Assembly: GCF_900188415.1 (NCBI RefSeq)
Contig: NZ_FZNV01000002.1
Location: forward strand, 725,339 to 789,338
Source: Maribacter sedimenticola
Lineage (GTDB): Bacteria; Bacteroidota; Bacteroidia; Flavobacteriales; Flavobacteriaceae
Length of the DNA: 64,000 bases
Direction of reading: 5' to 3'
Under the pieces are notes generated by a model that worked only from the letters and a program-made list of their open reading frames with translations, was not told where the DNA came from and did no database searches. The position numbers and the translations under genes are program-made. Below are positions 1-10,124 of this stretch, one piece after another; the stretch's first letter is position 1; every line of letters begins with the position of its first letter.

Positions 1-2709
1 TAAATGCTCAGAAATGATCGTGTCATCTATACCCTCTTTGGCCATACGCGGGTCGACCATAATTTTAAAAGGTTGTTCATATTCCTCGGTTCCAACGGTT
101 AATCTAACTATATAATCTCCTGGTGGCACCATAGGTCCGTTTTTATAGCGTCTGGACTCTCTTTTGTCCCAAGCACCTTTTTGCCGCATATTCCAGTGAA
201 ATCTATTGATCCCTTTTTTGGTTTCCAGTTTATTGTCAAAATAGCTGAAAGTCATACTTAGTGCCATATTTTCAACTTCTTCTTTTGTAGTCATTGCTTT
301 GGTAGAATCGCTTACAATACTAGCTACAATTTGCCTATCCGCATTCAGCACTTCCAATTTTACTTCATTCGCAAATTCTTTTGGAAGGTAATAATCTATT
401 AATACGCCGGTATCCGGATAATTGGGAAAGTCTTTTGATCTTCTTGGAACCCTATATCGTATAGTATTGTCCGGTGCAAATAATACAGGCGTATCGTTTA
501 AATTGCTTATGGCAGAATTTCTTAATGAAGTTATATTGTCCAAAATCCAAAATCCTCTGCCCATGGTACTTAATACCAAATCGCCCCTATGAAGAATAAT
601 ATCCGTAATTGGGGTTATAGGTAAATTTTGTTGAAAGTTTTTCCATTCCTTTCCATCGTTCAAGGAAACAAACATCCCGTATTCCGTGCCGGCATATAAT
701 AGCCCTTTAGTCACAGGGTCTTCCCTCAATACTTTGGCGATATGGTCCATTGGTATTCCATTGGTTGTCGTGCTCAACAGTTCCCATGATTTACCGAAAT
801 CCTCGGTCTTATAAAAGTAAGGGGTTGTATCGCCCAATAAATGCCTGTCCAAGGCCATATAGGCCGTTGCGGGATCAAATTGGGAAGGTTCAATAGACTC
901 GACCCTACCCCCTTTCGGCATTTTTTTGGGAGTTACATTGGACCAAGTCAATCCCCCATCTTGGGTTACGGAAACTACTCCATCATTGGAGCCTGTCCAA
1001 ATCAATCCTTTTTTGATTTTAGATTCCCTAATAGCATATAAGGTGCTGTAGTATTCTTCACCAGTGATATCCCTAGTGATCGGGCTACCGGATATAACCT
1101 GCTTATCATTTTCAAATGCCGTAAGGTCAGGAGAAATTGTTTCCCAAATAACACCGTCGTTCCTTGTTTTATGTAGAAACTGAGAACCCATATATACCAC
1201 ATCTGGGTCGTGTGGAGAAACATGAACTGGTGCCACACGTTGAAATCTATATTTTAGGTCTTTTGGATTGTGTCCGTAAATATTGGATGCGCCAATAGAA
1301 TATTCCCTATCTACCCCTGTTATTTTATTATAAACACTAAAACGGCCTTTACAGTTGTTATATACTATATTATGATTGCCAGGTTTAGGTATGGACGGAC
1401 CCGTTTCACATCCTCCCACATTGATCATTATCTGTGTTCCTTGAGGACCCGTGGCACTTGGAGCGGAACTAGGAATGGCAATGGTTGTATTATCTTGTTG
1501 CGCGCCATAGACCCAATACGGATATTGATCATCAACGGCAACTTGATAGATTTCTGCAGTTGGTTGATTAAATTGAGAAGACCATGTCTTGCCCCCGTTA
1601 TGGGAAACATTGGCACCGCCGTCATTACATTGAATCAACAAATCTGGATTGTTAGGATTCAACCATATATCATGGTTGTCACCATGTGGTACCGCCATCA
1701 TCGTCCATGATTTGCCGCCATCTGTAGATTTTAAAAGTGGATTGGCGTTGGAATACACAATATCCGGATTGGTAGGGTCAAGTTCAATATTGGTATAATA
1801 GAACGGTCTGTTCACCAAACCTTTGTTATCCGAAGTCTGTACAAAACTATTGCCTTGATCTACTGACTTATATACACCGCCTTTATCACCGGGCGCCTCA
1901 ATTACCGCATAAAGAATGCTTGAATCAACTGCAGAGACCGCTAGATCAATTTTACCGATCAATCCCTTAGGCAGCCCTTTTTCCAGTTTGGTCCAATCCT
2001 TTCCTCCGTTTACGGATTTGTAGATGCCACCTTCGTTTTGCTCACCACCTGAGATAATGGTCCATGGTGTTCGTTGAGCTTTCCAAGCGGCAGCGTACAC
2101 GATATTTGGATTTCCCGGTAGCAGTTCCAAATCTGCAAAACCGGTTGTGTTGGAAATATGAAGCATTTTCTGCCAAGTAACACCACCATCCGTAGTTTTA
2201 TAGATACCGCGTTCCTCATTGGCCTTAAATGCATTGCCTATAGCCGCTACCCATACAATATTGCTATTGGTGGGGTCTATTTCTACGGCACCTATCTGTC
2301 CGGCATGCTCAAGTCCTATATGGTTCCACGTTTTTCCGCCATCTATAGATTTATAGACACCTTTACCGCCAATAATATTACTTCTTAATCCGTCTGACCC
2401 GGTGCCAACATATACTATATTGGGGTCGTTTATCGCAACTTCAATGGCACCTATGGATGGTGTTTTAAAAAACCCATCGGAAACGTTATTCCAGGTAGTA
2501 CCATAATCATCGGTTTTCCAAACACCTGCACCTGATGCACCCAAATAAAAAGTTCCGGGCTCATTGGGCGTGCCCGTTACCGTCGTTACCCGCCCACCCC
2601 TTAATGGGCCAATGGTACGATATTCAAAAGCGGAGAAGTCCTGTGCTACAAGAACTGTGGAAATACCAAAAAGAAAGAAATAGGTAAAGTGGTGAAAGAG
2701 CGTTTTCAT
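1..2709 (-). CDS. Secreted BNR/Asp-box beta-propeller protein (sortilin/Vps10-like), 3' end outside window
   Basis: An open frame of 903 codons runs from ATG at 2709 to the left edge without a stop, so the C-terminus is missing. The N-terminus is a typical signal peptide (Lys, hydrophobic stretch, then VLVAQ). The protein carries at least eight Asp-box motifs of the S/T-x-D/N-GG-x-x-W type (for example SIDGGKTW, TTDGGVTW, STDGGKSW, TQDGGLTW), spaced as in two stacked sialidase/sortilin-like beta-propellers. Flavobacteria have many such proteins of about 1000 residues, often annotated as glycosyl hydrolase or WD40/YVTN/BNR-like. The substrate is unknown and enzymatic activity is doubtful. It stands alone, about 175 bases from the MORN gene. 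Any C-terminal sorting domain lies beyond the window. Confidence 0.88.
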   Translation of the reverse strand, partial: MKTLFHHFTYFFLFGISTVLVAQDFSAFEYRTIGPLRGGRVTTVTGTPNEPGTFYLGASGAGVWKTDDYGTTWNNVSDGFFKTPSIGAIEVAINDPNIVYVGTGSDGLRSNIIGGKGVYKSIDGGKTWNHIGLEHAGQIGAVEIDPTNSNIVWVAAIGNAFKANEERGIYKTTDGGVTWQKMLHISNTTGFADLELLPGNPNIVYAAAWKAQRTPWTIISGGEQNEGGIYKSVNGGKDWTKLEKGLPKGLIGKIDLAVSAVDSSILYAVIEAPGDKGGVYKSVDQGNSFVQTSDNKGLVNRPFYYTNIELDPTNPDIVYSNANPLLKSTDGGKSWTMMAVPHGDNHDIWLNPNNPDLLIQCNDGGANVSHNGGKTWSSQFNQPTAEIYQVAVDDQYPYWVYGAQQDNTTIAIPSSAPSATGPQGTQIMINVGGCETGPSIPKPGNHNIVYNNCKGRFSVYNKITGVDREYSIGASNIYGHNPKDLKYRFQRVAPVHVSPHDPDVVYMGSQFLHKTRNDGVIWETISPDLTAFENDKQVISGSPITRDITGEEYYSTLYAIRESKIKKGLIWTGSNDGVVSVTQDGGLTWSNVTPKKMPKGGRVESIEPSQFDPATAYMALDRHLLGDTTPYFYKTEDFGKSWELLSTTTNGIPMDHIAKVLREDPVTKGLLYAGTEYGMFVSLNDGKEWKNFQQNLPITPITDIILHRGDLVLSTMGRGFWILDNITSLRNSAISNLNDTPVLFAPDNTIRYRVPRRSKDFPNYPDTGVLIDYYLPKEFANEVKLEVLNADRQIVASIVSDSTKAMTTKEEVENMALSMTFSYFDNKLETKKGINRFHWNMRQKGAWDKRESRRYKNGPMVPPGDYIVRLTVGTEEYEQPFKIMVDPRMAKEGIDDTIISEHL

Positions 2710-2883
2710 TTTAAACTGGATAATAGGTTGGTTAAAACCTAAAGTTACTTAAACCTATATCCAATTCATATATCAAGTCAAATTTTTATGATTTTCCTAT
2801 TGTACCCTATCAATTTTAAGAAAAGTCTGTGTGTAGTTTTGCCTTATTGGCATTAATTGAATTTTATAAAAGGAATACAGTAC

Positions 2884-3732
2884 TTATTTCTTGGTTTTTT
2901 TATCCGCTTCCTTAAGTTTGTCCTTTTCCCAAATACCGCTTAGAATGCTACCGTCCTTAGTGTAAAATGTGCCCCTGCCATTTCTTTTATCACCTTTCCA
3001 TTGCCCCACATATTTATCGCCATTTGGCCAAAAATAGGACCCCTCGCCATTTCGCATATCGTCTTTGTAACTACCCACGTAATATTCTCCGTCTGACCAA
3101 TAAAAAGTACCTTGACCGTTACGTTCATTATCTTTCCACTGACCCTCATAACGGCTTCCGGTTTCCAAAACGGCAATACCGGCGCCATTGGCCATATTGT
3201 TTTTCACTTGCCCAACATAGTGCAATGCGGTGCCTTTTTTACTTTTGAAACTCAAGTATTCCCCAAATGATTTTTTATTGAGTTGGTTTCGCATGTTATT
3301 CAGTTGAACCCTAGCTTTCTCAAGTGCAAAATTCAACGAGTCTATACTTCTTAGTTCTTTAGGTGAAATGGATGTACTGGATACTGAATCTGGTCTATTT
3401 TGGTCCGTTCTATTGTCAAAATTATTTCGGGAATCCGTCTGCATTAATTTCTCCGCCAAGGCAATACGCAGAGGTATGACCGTATTCAGTTCCTTATGGT
3501 TTTCCAAGGTAGTATGATACGATTCTATTGCCTTATCATATTCACCTTTCATTAGTACCGAATCTATGGATAAAAGTTCCCTATTACCGGTCACCAATTC
3601 ATCCAATTCTTTTTTGGCTTTGTTGCTTTCCCCTACTTCATTCTGTAGTGCATTGGATTTTATACCAAAATATAGGGCAAATGCAGACACAATGGTCAAC
3701 AATACGTAAGGTAGTAAATGCTTTTTCTTCAT
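2884..3732 (-). CDS. MORN-repeat membrane-anchored protein
   Basis: 282 residues. A hydrophobic segment at about residues 8-25 should anchor the protein in the inner membrane. The middle (about 25-165) is charged and probably helical. Residues about 180-270 hold four MORN repeats of the form YEGQWKDNERNGQG / YVGSYKDDMRNGEG, each followed by an F-Y/F-W turn. MORN repeats form beta-hairpin scaffolds that bind proteins or lipids. It is the last gene of a tight operon: the DUF2490 gene ends 15 bases upstream, and the first gene of that operon has weaker MORN-like glycine/lysine patterns. The exact role is unknown. Confidence 0.85.
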   Translation of the reverse strand: MKKKHLLPYVLLTIVSAFALYFGIKSNALQNEVGESNKAKKELDELVTGNRELLSIDSVLMKGEYDKAIESYHTTLENHKELNTVIPLRIALAEKLMQTDSRNNFDNRTDQNRPDSVSSTSISPKELRSIDSLNFALEKARVQLNNMRNQLNKKSFGEYLSFKSKKGTALHYVGQVKNNMANGAGIAVLETGSRYEGQWKDNERNGQGTFYWSDGEYYVGSYKDDMRNGEGSYFWPNGDKYVGQWKGDKRNGRGTFYTKDGSILSGIWEKDKLKEADKKTKK

Positions 3733-3747
3733 GATAGTTGACTAGCT

Positions 3748-4581
3748 TTAATCCGTCAAGTGAATTTCCGGCAGTTTATTTTTAACCTTTCTAAAATCTG
3801 GGGAGTAATATACATGAAAGCGCATGGCCCAGCTATGTTTAAAATATCCGCCATTGGTTAGGTCTTGACCTTGTGAATACATTGCACCGGCTGCTACAGT
3901 TAACCTAGGGGTCAAAATATAGCCTAAAGTGGATGTTAAACGTAAGTCTTCCATGGGGCTGGCCACTACGGCCTTGCCACTTTGCATGATCAGCTCCGCT
4001 TCCGGAGCAACATACAATGTTTTTGGTTTTAGCTTGTGACTGTTCAATGGAATTTTCATTCTAAACATATACCGCCAACGATTTCTGAAAATATACTCAC
4101 TATCCTCGGCAAAACCTTGTGTCCACCTGTGTTCTATACGTATACGGTGGTAGATCATCATACTGGAAAGGGATTGTGCAAATTGGTACTGATGCCAAAT
4201 ACGCCATTCCGGTACCAGGTTGCGGTCTTCTGAACTTTCGTCCGTATTGAAGTTTAAGCGGAGTACGCCCCCTAAGCGAACATTGAAATATTTGGAGTGA
4301 ATATATCCTATTGCGTGCCTATTATATATTTGGGCCACTTGTCCAACAAAAGGTGTTTCCTTGGTTTCCTCTAATCTTAAATGTGTTTGGGCATCCCAAA
4401 AAAGACGTTTTCCTATTCTTATATTTCCATAGGAATTAAACCACGTTTTGGTCTTTAGGTCCTTGTACTCTGAATATGGAGGTAGCTCAACTTTTTCACT
4501 CTCTTGGGCAAGTACACGAAACAAGAATAGTATACAGACCAATACGGTTAAATTATGCTGAAATGTACGAAACGTGCTCAT
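3748..4581 (-). CDS. DUF2490-type outer-membrane beta-barrel protein
   Basis: 277 residues. The N-terminus is a signal peptide ending near FRVLAQE. The rest alternates aromatic and polar residues in strands (WFNSYGNIRIGKRLFW, MIYHRIRIEHRWTQGF, RNRWRYMFRMKIPL), as in the DUF2490 family of small outer-membrane beta-barrels of Bacteroidota. Its function is not established. Only 3 bases separate it from the stop of the upstream 652-residue gene and 15 from the start of the MORN gene, so the three are almost certainly one transcript. Family assignment is by pattern recognition only. Confidence 0.75.
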   Translation of the reverse strand: MSTFRTFQHNLTVLVCILFLFRVLAQESEKVELPPYSEYKDLKTKTWFNSYGNIRIGKRLFWDAQTHLRLEETKETPFVGQVAQIYNRHAIGYIHSKYFNVRLGGVLRLNFNTDESSEDRNLVPEWRIWHQYQFAQSLSSMMIYHRIRIEHRWTQGFAEDSEYIFRNRWRYMFRMKIPLNSHKLKPKTLYVAPEAELIMQSGKAVVASPMEDLRLTSTLGYILTPRLTVAAGAMYSQGQDLTNGGYFKHSWAMRFHVYYSPDFRKVKNKLPEIHLTD

Positions 4582-4584
4582 AGA

Positions 4585-6543
4585 CTATTGTTTAACAGTG
4601 TTTTGTACGTTCAACATTTGTAGTATAGCTAAAGGATCCTTTTCCTTTTTAAGCTTTCGTTCCAACTTTTTGGTCTCTTGATCCCTTAATTCTAAAATTT
4701 GAAGATAAGTAGAATTGATTTGGTCATTCAACGTAGAAACTTTATCACAATCTAATGCAGAAGTCTCGTTCAAAAAATAAGGTTCCAAAATTTTATTGTA
4801 TGCGGTGGTAATACGTCTTTTAATGTCCTCATCCATAAGTGTGGCCATGAACGGGTTCCAAATACGGTCTGTATATGTATCCTTTAAGGTGTCTTTATAT
4901 TTCGGCATTTTCTCAACGGTACGGACCAATTGGTTAAGACCTGCCAAACAAGTTACGGTCTTACGCGCCTGGACCAATCTATTTTGAGCCGATTTAACCT
5001 TGGAGTAATCATTTAAAGTACGGTTTGCAAAAGATTTAATATGTTGTACCGGTTTTTTATAAAGTACTGGCATATCCGTTACCAGTAAGGAGTCCGAAAA
5101 TTTAATGAGGGAGTCGTTTTCCATGATGATTTGCTCTTCAAGATAAACCAGTTCATTCTGCCGTTTTTCCTGTGCCAAAGTTTCCTTGACCTCATCTGCA
5201 ATGGCCATTACACCATCTAAACCCGCTTTTGAAATAGCTACTAAATTCTCTATGGTACTTTTGCTTACATCAATAAAAGCGGATGTAGGTATTTCATAAG
5301 CTTTGTAACCCGTTGTACTATCAATTGCTATTTCTATAGTAAGGTTTTTAGAAGGAAAACCGTTAGGAAATAAATGTTTCTGTAATTGTTCACGGGCCGC
5401 AAATTCTACAATGCCCAATGAATCAAAATCTACCACATTTTTTATGGGTTTTAAAAATTGGTTCTTTAATGCCAATACACTGTTATATTGATAGGCCGTA
5501 GTGCTATCAGAAAGTTTAAGAAGGTTTAATTGGGAATTGTGCAAAATAGTCTCACTTAATATTTTCGCTTTTTGATAAAAGGATACAATACTATCTACAC
5601 TGTTTCTTTCTATGGTATTCAAAGGATAATAGGGCACCTTCACTTTAAATTCCGGTAGAAATTCAGATTTCCCCAAAGAGGATAAAATAGCATCTATTTC
5701 TTGGTATCTATTGGCATTTTGGGTCAATAATCGAGGTAAGGATTTATATTGTAAAATTTCTATATTTTCTTGTGAAAGTTGTATTTCCAATGCTTTGATA
5801 TAACTTTCATTTAAGTTAATAGTCTGGGTTTTGCCATTATAATCATTGTATGCCTGTATAGTTTTATGATCGTTGTCATCATCTACCCGAATGGACATTA
5901 ACAAACCGTCCCTAAAAAACCAACTTTCAGATTGATCTATACCGTTTACGGGAAACAGGGACCACTCATCATGGGCCAGGCCATCCCGTAAGAATCTACC
6001 AATTAAGGTATAATCCTCATTATTGATACTAAAGTTTTGTTGTGGAACGCCATTATCAAAAGAAATGACACTTTTAAAAAGGGTATTGACTATTTCAGAA
6101 TTTTCTATTTGCTCCTCCAAAATGGTCCATTTGCCATTAGGTTTACCCATATTTATTTTTCCCGAAGCAGATTTTTGAATACCACTTACCAAAACCCTAT
6201 ATTGGTAATCTATAATTTCTGACTGACTTTCGGAATTAAATTCCCCGAATTGAAATTTCCAAGGGCCATTGGCCGTACCCTCCACAAAGCTACCTTTAAA
6301 CTGAAAAGAGTAATCCTGCTTTTGTAACAATTCTTGAAGATTGGAACGCACCACCAAAAAGTCGCCATCCAAAACCGTGTCGTTATCAACAATTTTATAC
6401 GTGTATTTTGCCTTACCGTTGTATTTGCCAATCTGTAACGGACCGTTGTAATTTTTGACCTCTTGGGCATTCAGCGAATTTGTAATACCGATACAACAGC
6501 ATACAACAAAAAATAGTAAAGGGTTGATAGTTAGCCTAATCAT
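4585..6543 (-). CDS. Secreted protein of unknown function, first gene of MORN/DUF2490 operon
   Basis: 652 residues with a signal peptide (hydrophobic 7-25, ending at NSLNAQE). Residues about 30-240 contain repeated lines such as GPLQIGKYNGKAKYTY, GTANGPWKFQFGEF and GKPNGKWTILEE, resembling the MORN-variant (toxin_YwqK-like) repeats of Bacteroidota. The remainder (about 240-640) is rich in Leu, Glu, Lys and Ser and looks helical. No catalytic motif was recognised. It probably works in the periplasm with the outer-membrane DUF2490 protein encoded 3 bases downstream. Function unknown. Confidence 0.75.
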   Translation of the reverse strand: MIRLTINPLLFFVVCCCIGITNSLNAQEVKNYNGPLQIGKYNGKAKYTYKIVDNDTVLDGDFLVVRSNLQELLQKQDYSFQFKGSFVEGTANGPWKFQFGEFNSESQSEIIDYQYRVLVSGIQKSASGKINMGKPNGKWTILEEQIENSEIVNTLFKSVISFDNGVPQQNFSINNEDYTLIGRFLRDGLAHDEWSLFPVNGIDQSESWFFRDGLLMSIRVDDDNDHKTIQAYNDYNGKTQTINLNESYIKALEIQLSQENIEILQYKSLPRLLTQNANRYQEIDAILSSLGKSEFLPEFKVKVPYYPLNTIERNSVDSIVSFYQKAKILSETILHNSQLNLLKLSDSTTAYQYNSVLALKNQFLKPIKNVVDFDSLGIVEFAAREQLQKHLFPNGFPSKNLTIEIAIDSTTGYKAYEIPTSAFIDVSKSTIENLVAISKAGLDGVMAIADEVKETLAQEKRQNELVYLEEQIIMENDSLIKFSDSLLVTDMPVLYKKPVQHIKSFANRTLNDYSKVKSAQNRLVQARKTVTCLAGLNQLVRTVEKMPKYKDTLKDTYTDRIWNPFMATLMDEDIKRRITTAYNKILEPYFLNETSALDCDKVSTLNDQINSTYLQILELRDQETKKLERKLKKEKDPLAILQMLNVQNTVKQ

Positions 6544-6664
6544 GCCGCAAAAAAACGAAATAAGATTCAGACTAGTAAATTAGAAGAGTATGATTTTTAA
6601 CTTTTTATTAAAAGTTTTTAATCAATTCAGAATGAAGCAATAAAAGCTATTAAAGTTTGTGAAA

Positions 6665-8215
6665 TTACCAATCAATTGGGAAATAATCCTTCAAAAATTT
6701 GCCGCACCAATGCTTACCGGTATTTATACCATCGAATAATGGATCCATAACCCTGGCTGCACCATCAACAATATCCAAAGGGGGCTGAAAATCATGTACT
6801 TCTTGTTTCTTTTTCGCCAATTCGGCAGGGTCCTCATCGGTAACCCAGCCAGTGTCCACAGCGTTCATAAAAATACCATCTTTTGCAAGCTCGCCAGCTG
6901 CGGTATGCGTTAACATATTCAGTGCGGCCTTCGCCATATTGGTATGCGGATGGCGCGATTCCTTAAAGAAACGGTGGAATTTACCTTCCATGGCCGTAAC
7001 GTTGATAATATGTTTTTGACCGGTGTTTTCTTTTTTCATCATTTCTGCCAAACGGTTGCACAGTACAAAAGGTGCAACGGAGTTGACCAATTGAACCTCG
7101 ATCATTTCGGTAGTTTCTATCTCCCCTAATTTTAGTCGCCAACTGTTGGTTTTACGTAAATCTACTTGTTGAAGATCGGCATCTAATTCGCCAGTTGGGA
7201 AAACCTCTTGGGCAACCAATGCATTGTCAAAACTATACGGTATTTGTGATAGTTGAGCAGAAGCTCTCAAGCCAATACCAGGTTCTGGTCCGTGCCATGT
7301 AACCGGCATGTTTTGGTTTGGTGATGCTTTTGAGCTGAATGTTTTAAGCTCTTCCAAACAGCTTTCATGGTCGCTTAAAACCATTTGGGCAAATTTTGGT
7401 AACGATGAGAATTCGCGCTCTTCGTTCTCCATTAAGTGATGGTAGAATCCTGCCGGTCTACGCACTGTTTGCGCAGCATTATTGATTAATATATCCAGTT
7501 TGTCATATTGCTGTTCTACAAAATTGCAGAAGATTTCTACACTGGGTATATGGCGCAAGTCTAGACCATGAATTTTAAGTCGGTGCCCCCACTCCATAAA
7601 ATCTTCCTCCTTAGAAAAACGTAATGCAGAATCTACAGGAAAACGCGTGGTAGCAATGACCGTTGCGCCTCCACGAAGTAACATTAAGGTAATATGATAA
7701 CCAATTTTTAAACGTGAACCGGTAATCACCGCTACCTGACCTTTAACATTCGCAGTCTGAAATCTTTTGGCATAGTTGAAATCGCCACAATCTGTACACA
7801 TGGTATCATAAAAATGGTGAAGTTTTGTAAACTCGGCCTTACACACATAACAATTGCGAGGAGTGGTAAGCTCCGGCAAATCTTTACTGGCCAATTCGGC
7901 TGCAGGTAGTAATTTTGGCGCAACAAAGACATGGGCTTCACGCGCACTACGAATTCCGGTTTCTTTACGGGCATGTTTGTCACGAACAGCCTGCTTTCTT
8001 TTTTCATTTCTTTTGGCGTCCTTTACCCGTTTAGCAAATTCTTGTTTGCTAGGGCGAGATAATTGGCCGGCAGCTTTAATTAAGGCAATACGTCTATCTT
8101 CGGGAATTTCAAAAATCTGGTTGGTGTCGTTTACCAAACGATTTAAAATATCAATACAACTTTCAATCTCGTTTAAGTCGATTTCTGTTTCTTTATACTG
8201 CTGTTCTTCCTTCAT
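6665..8215 (-). CDS. SDR-fold protein with N-terminal extension and Cys4 zinc ribbon, atypical active site
   Basis: 516 residues, about twice the usual SDR length. Residues 1-110 are charged and helical. A Cys4 zinc-ribbon-like element follows (CYVC near 121, CTDC near 140), then a Rossmann fold beginning [14 protein letters not shown] near 165, with the NNAAQ motif near 245. Family hallmarks are degenerate: the TGxxxGxG loop has Lys for the second Gly, the catalytic Ser region reads NVTAMEG, and the YxxxK position reads TNMAK, so the catalytic Tyr appears to be Thr. It may bind nucleotide without classical SDR chemistry. The helicase gene lies 37 bases downstream on the same strand. Confidence 0.85.
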   Translation of the reverse strand: MKEEQQYKETEIDLNEIESCIDILNRLVNDTNQIFEIPEDRRIALIKAAGQLSRPSKQEFAKRVKDAKRNEKRKQAVRDKHARKETGIRSAREAHVFVAPKLLPAAELASKDLPELTTPRNCYVCKAEFTKLHHFYDTMCTDCGDFNYAKRFQTANVKGQVAVITGSRLKIGYHITLMLLRGGATVIATTRFPVDSALRFSKEEDFMEWGHRLKIHGLDLRHIPSVEIFCNFVEQQYDKLDILINNAAQTVRRPAGFYHHLMENEEREFSSLPKFAQMVLSDHESCLEELKTFSSKASPNQNMPVTWHGPEPGIGLRASAQLSQIPYSFDNALVAQEVFPTGELDADLQQVDLRKTNSWRLKLGEIETTEMIEVQLVNSVAPFVLCNRLAEMMKKENTGQKHIINVTAMEGKFHRFFKESRHPHTNMAKAALNMLTHTAAGELAKDGIFMNAVDTGWVTDEDPAELAKKKQEVHDFQPPLDIVDGAARVMDPLFDGINTGKHWCGKFLKDYFPIDW

Positions 8216-8252
8216 GGTACTACCTTAATAGGGGCAAAAATACTAACAATGC

Positions 8253-9554
8253 TTAAAGTACGGTAATGCGTACTTTCTTCTTTTTTAATCGGGTGTTGTT
8301 CAATTTATTCGCAAGTTCTTTTGATAGACTTTTGGGTACAGCAACAAAAGCGCAATCTTGCTTTAGTTCTATATCTCCCAATTGGTCTCTATTTAAGTCG
8401 CCTTGCTTAAAGAAAAGTCCCGCAATATCACCCTTGGATATTTTATCTTTTCTTCCGCCAGATATAAATAAGGTTTCCCAAAACGGGTCGCCTAATTTTT
8501 TTGAGGTATTGATTTTAATTGGGGTAGATGCTTCAATAAACTCGGGTAATTTTTCCTTATCCCATTTCAAAACATAAGCTGTTCCCAATTCATTTACTCG
8601 CGCAGTTCTACCGTTACGGTGGGTAAACTCTTCTATACGATGTGGTAATTCGTAATGTATGATGAATTTTAGTTCGGTAATGTCAATGCCCCTAGCGGCA
8701 AGATCAGTTGCCACCAAAATTCTGCTACTGCCATTTCTGAATTTAATAAGCGCACGTTCGCGATCACGTTGTTCCATACCACCCGAAAAGCATTCGTGCA
8801 AAATACCCTGTTCGCTTAAAAAAACGCTTACACTTTCAATACTATCCTTGTAATTACAGAAAATAATACCAGGTTCTTCACCAATAAATTCAAGTAACTG
8901 AACCAAAGTGTTCAGTTTGTCTTTCTCTTTGGAAACAACAGTACTTATGGTTAACTGTGATGGAATTTCCTTTTTTAGAAAATTAATTCTTCTTGGGTTT
9001 TCCATACCCACAAATTTTGGGATTTTAACGCCCTCGGTAGCCGAGGTAAGAATGCGCCTTTTAAGGTTTGGCAATTCTAGCAAAATTTCTGTCATTTGCT
9101 CTTCAAAACCAACTTCAAGCGATTTATCAAACTCATCAAGTACAAGCGTTTTAATATGGTCTTTGGTGAAACGATCTGCCATAAAATGATCTAAAATTCT
9201 ACCAGGTGTGCCAATTAAAATAGCAGGTGTATGTTTTAGTTCAATCTTGTCCTTGGACATTGCCCTACCTCCATAAATGGCATTTACCTTAAAACCGGTA
9301 CCCATATCACGCAGCACTTGCTCTATTTGAATAGCCAGCTCACGAGAGGGCACTAAAATGAGCACTTGCACTTCAAGATTGTTTGGGTCTAAAAGGTCTA
9401 GGACCGGTAATAGAAACGCCAAGGTTTTGCCAGTACCCGTGGGTGAAAGTAATATGGTGTTGTCCGACGAAGAAATGGTTTCTAATGCCAATTCTTGCAT
9501 AGGGTTTAACGCATTGATATTCAATTTTGATAAAATATCCTTTTGATTTTTCAT
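8253..9554 (-). CDS. dbpA: DEAD-box RNA helicase, DbpA-like
   Basis: 433 residues with the ordered superfamily 2 motifs: Q-motif region NPMQELAL, Walker A SPTGTGKT (about 40), motif Ia PSRELA, Ib TPGR, motif II written DEFD instead of DEAD (about 138), motif III SAT, then the helicase-C motifs ARGID and HRNGRTAR. The C-terminus (about 360-433, ending in a Lys-rich KKKKVRITVL) matches a DbpA RNA-binding domain, which in DbpA targets 23S rRNA during 50S assembly. It lies 27 bases after the J-domain/KTSC gene and 37 before the SDR gene. The symbol is by resemblance. Confidence 0.85.
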   Translation of the reverse strand: MKNQKDILSKLNINALNPMQELALETISSSDNTILLSPTGTGKTLAFLLPVLDLLDPNNLEVQVLILVPSRELAIQIEQVLRDMGTGFKVNAIYGGRAMSKDKIELKHTPAILIGTPGRILDHFMADRFTKDHIKTLVLDEFDKSLEVGFEEQMTEILLELPNLKRRILTSATEGVKIPKFVGMENPRRINFLKKEIPSQLTISTVVSKEKDKLNTLVQLLEFIGEEPGIIFCNYKDSIESVSVFLSEQGILHECFSGGMEQRDRERALIKFRNGSSRILVATDLAARGIDITELKFIIHYELPHRIEEFTHRNGRTARVNELGTAYVLKWDKEKLPEFIEASTPIKINTSKKLGDPFWETLFISGGRKDKISKGDIAGLFFKQGDLNRDQLGDIELKQDCAFVAVPKSLSKELANKLNNTRLKKKKVRITVL

Positions 9555-9581
9555 GCGTTATAACCCTTTAAAAATATGATA

Positions 9582-10028
9582 TTATGCTTCTTGAAGATCT
9601 CGTTTAGATTTTCTATATAAGTAATTTGGAAAAATACTTCTTTTGGCAAATCTGTTTAATTTGTTGGCATTGATCATCTTTTGGAAGATAAGTTTTGTTA
9701 CCCCAAAATATTCGTATGTAGCACCATCAACAAAAGTAACTTCTAAAACAAGACCGTTATGTTGAAAATCTGCAATGCCAGAAGTAATGCTTTCTTCGTA
9801 AGCTTCTTTATTGGCTTCTTTGGTTTCTGGAGCAATACTTGCTAGAAAGTGGTAGCCGTCAATAATTCTGCGACTTTGCACTTCTGCCTCTTCCCTCTTT
9901 TCATCACCCTCTTGAAATTTATCTGGATGCCATTCTTTAACCAAGTTTCTGTACTTGGTTTTTAAGGCTTTAAGTTCAATTTCCTTCTCTACCCCAAAAA
10001 GTTTTTTGTATTCGTTGATACGTTTCAT
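9582..10028 (-). CDS. J-domain / KTSC-domain protein
   Basis: 148 residues in two parts. Residues about 8-70 form a J-domain with the HPD signature inside VKEWHPDKFQEG, which in DnaJ proteins stimulates DnaK ATPase. Residues about 90-140 resemble the KTSC domain (VTFVDGATYEYFGVTKLIF, then NKLNRFAKRSIFPNYLYRK), a small domain often linked to nucleic-acid enzymes. It starts 96 bases after the stop of the giant AAA ATPase gene, so it could be a distal operon member or have its own promoter. It is probably a DnaK co-chaperone with an unknown client. Confidence 0.8.
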   Translation of the reverse strand: MKRINEYKKLFGVEKEIELKALKTKYRNLVKEWHPDKFQEGDEKREEAEVQSRRIIDGYHFLASIAPETKEANKEAYEESITSGIADFQHNGLVLEVTFVDGATYEYFGVTKLIFQKMINANKLNRFAKRSIFPNYLYRKSKRDLQEA

Positions 10029-10124
10029 AACACAGCTTTTTTGCGGCTGCGAAACTACGTCTTATTTTTATGTGAACACCTATAAGATCTTGAAATAACG
10101 AAAAATAGAAGGGTTTTAATTCAA

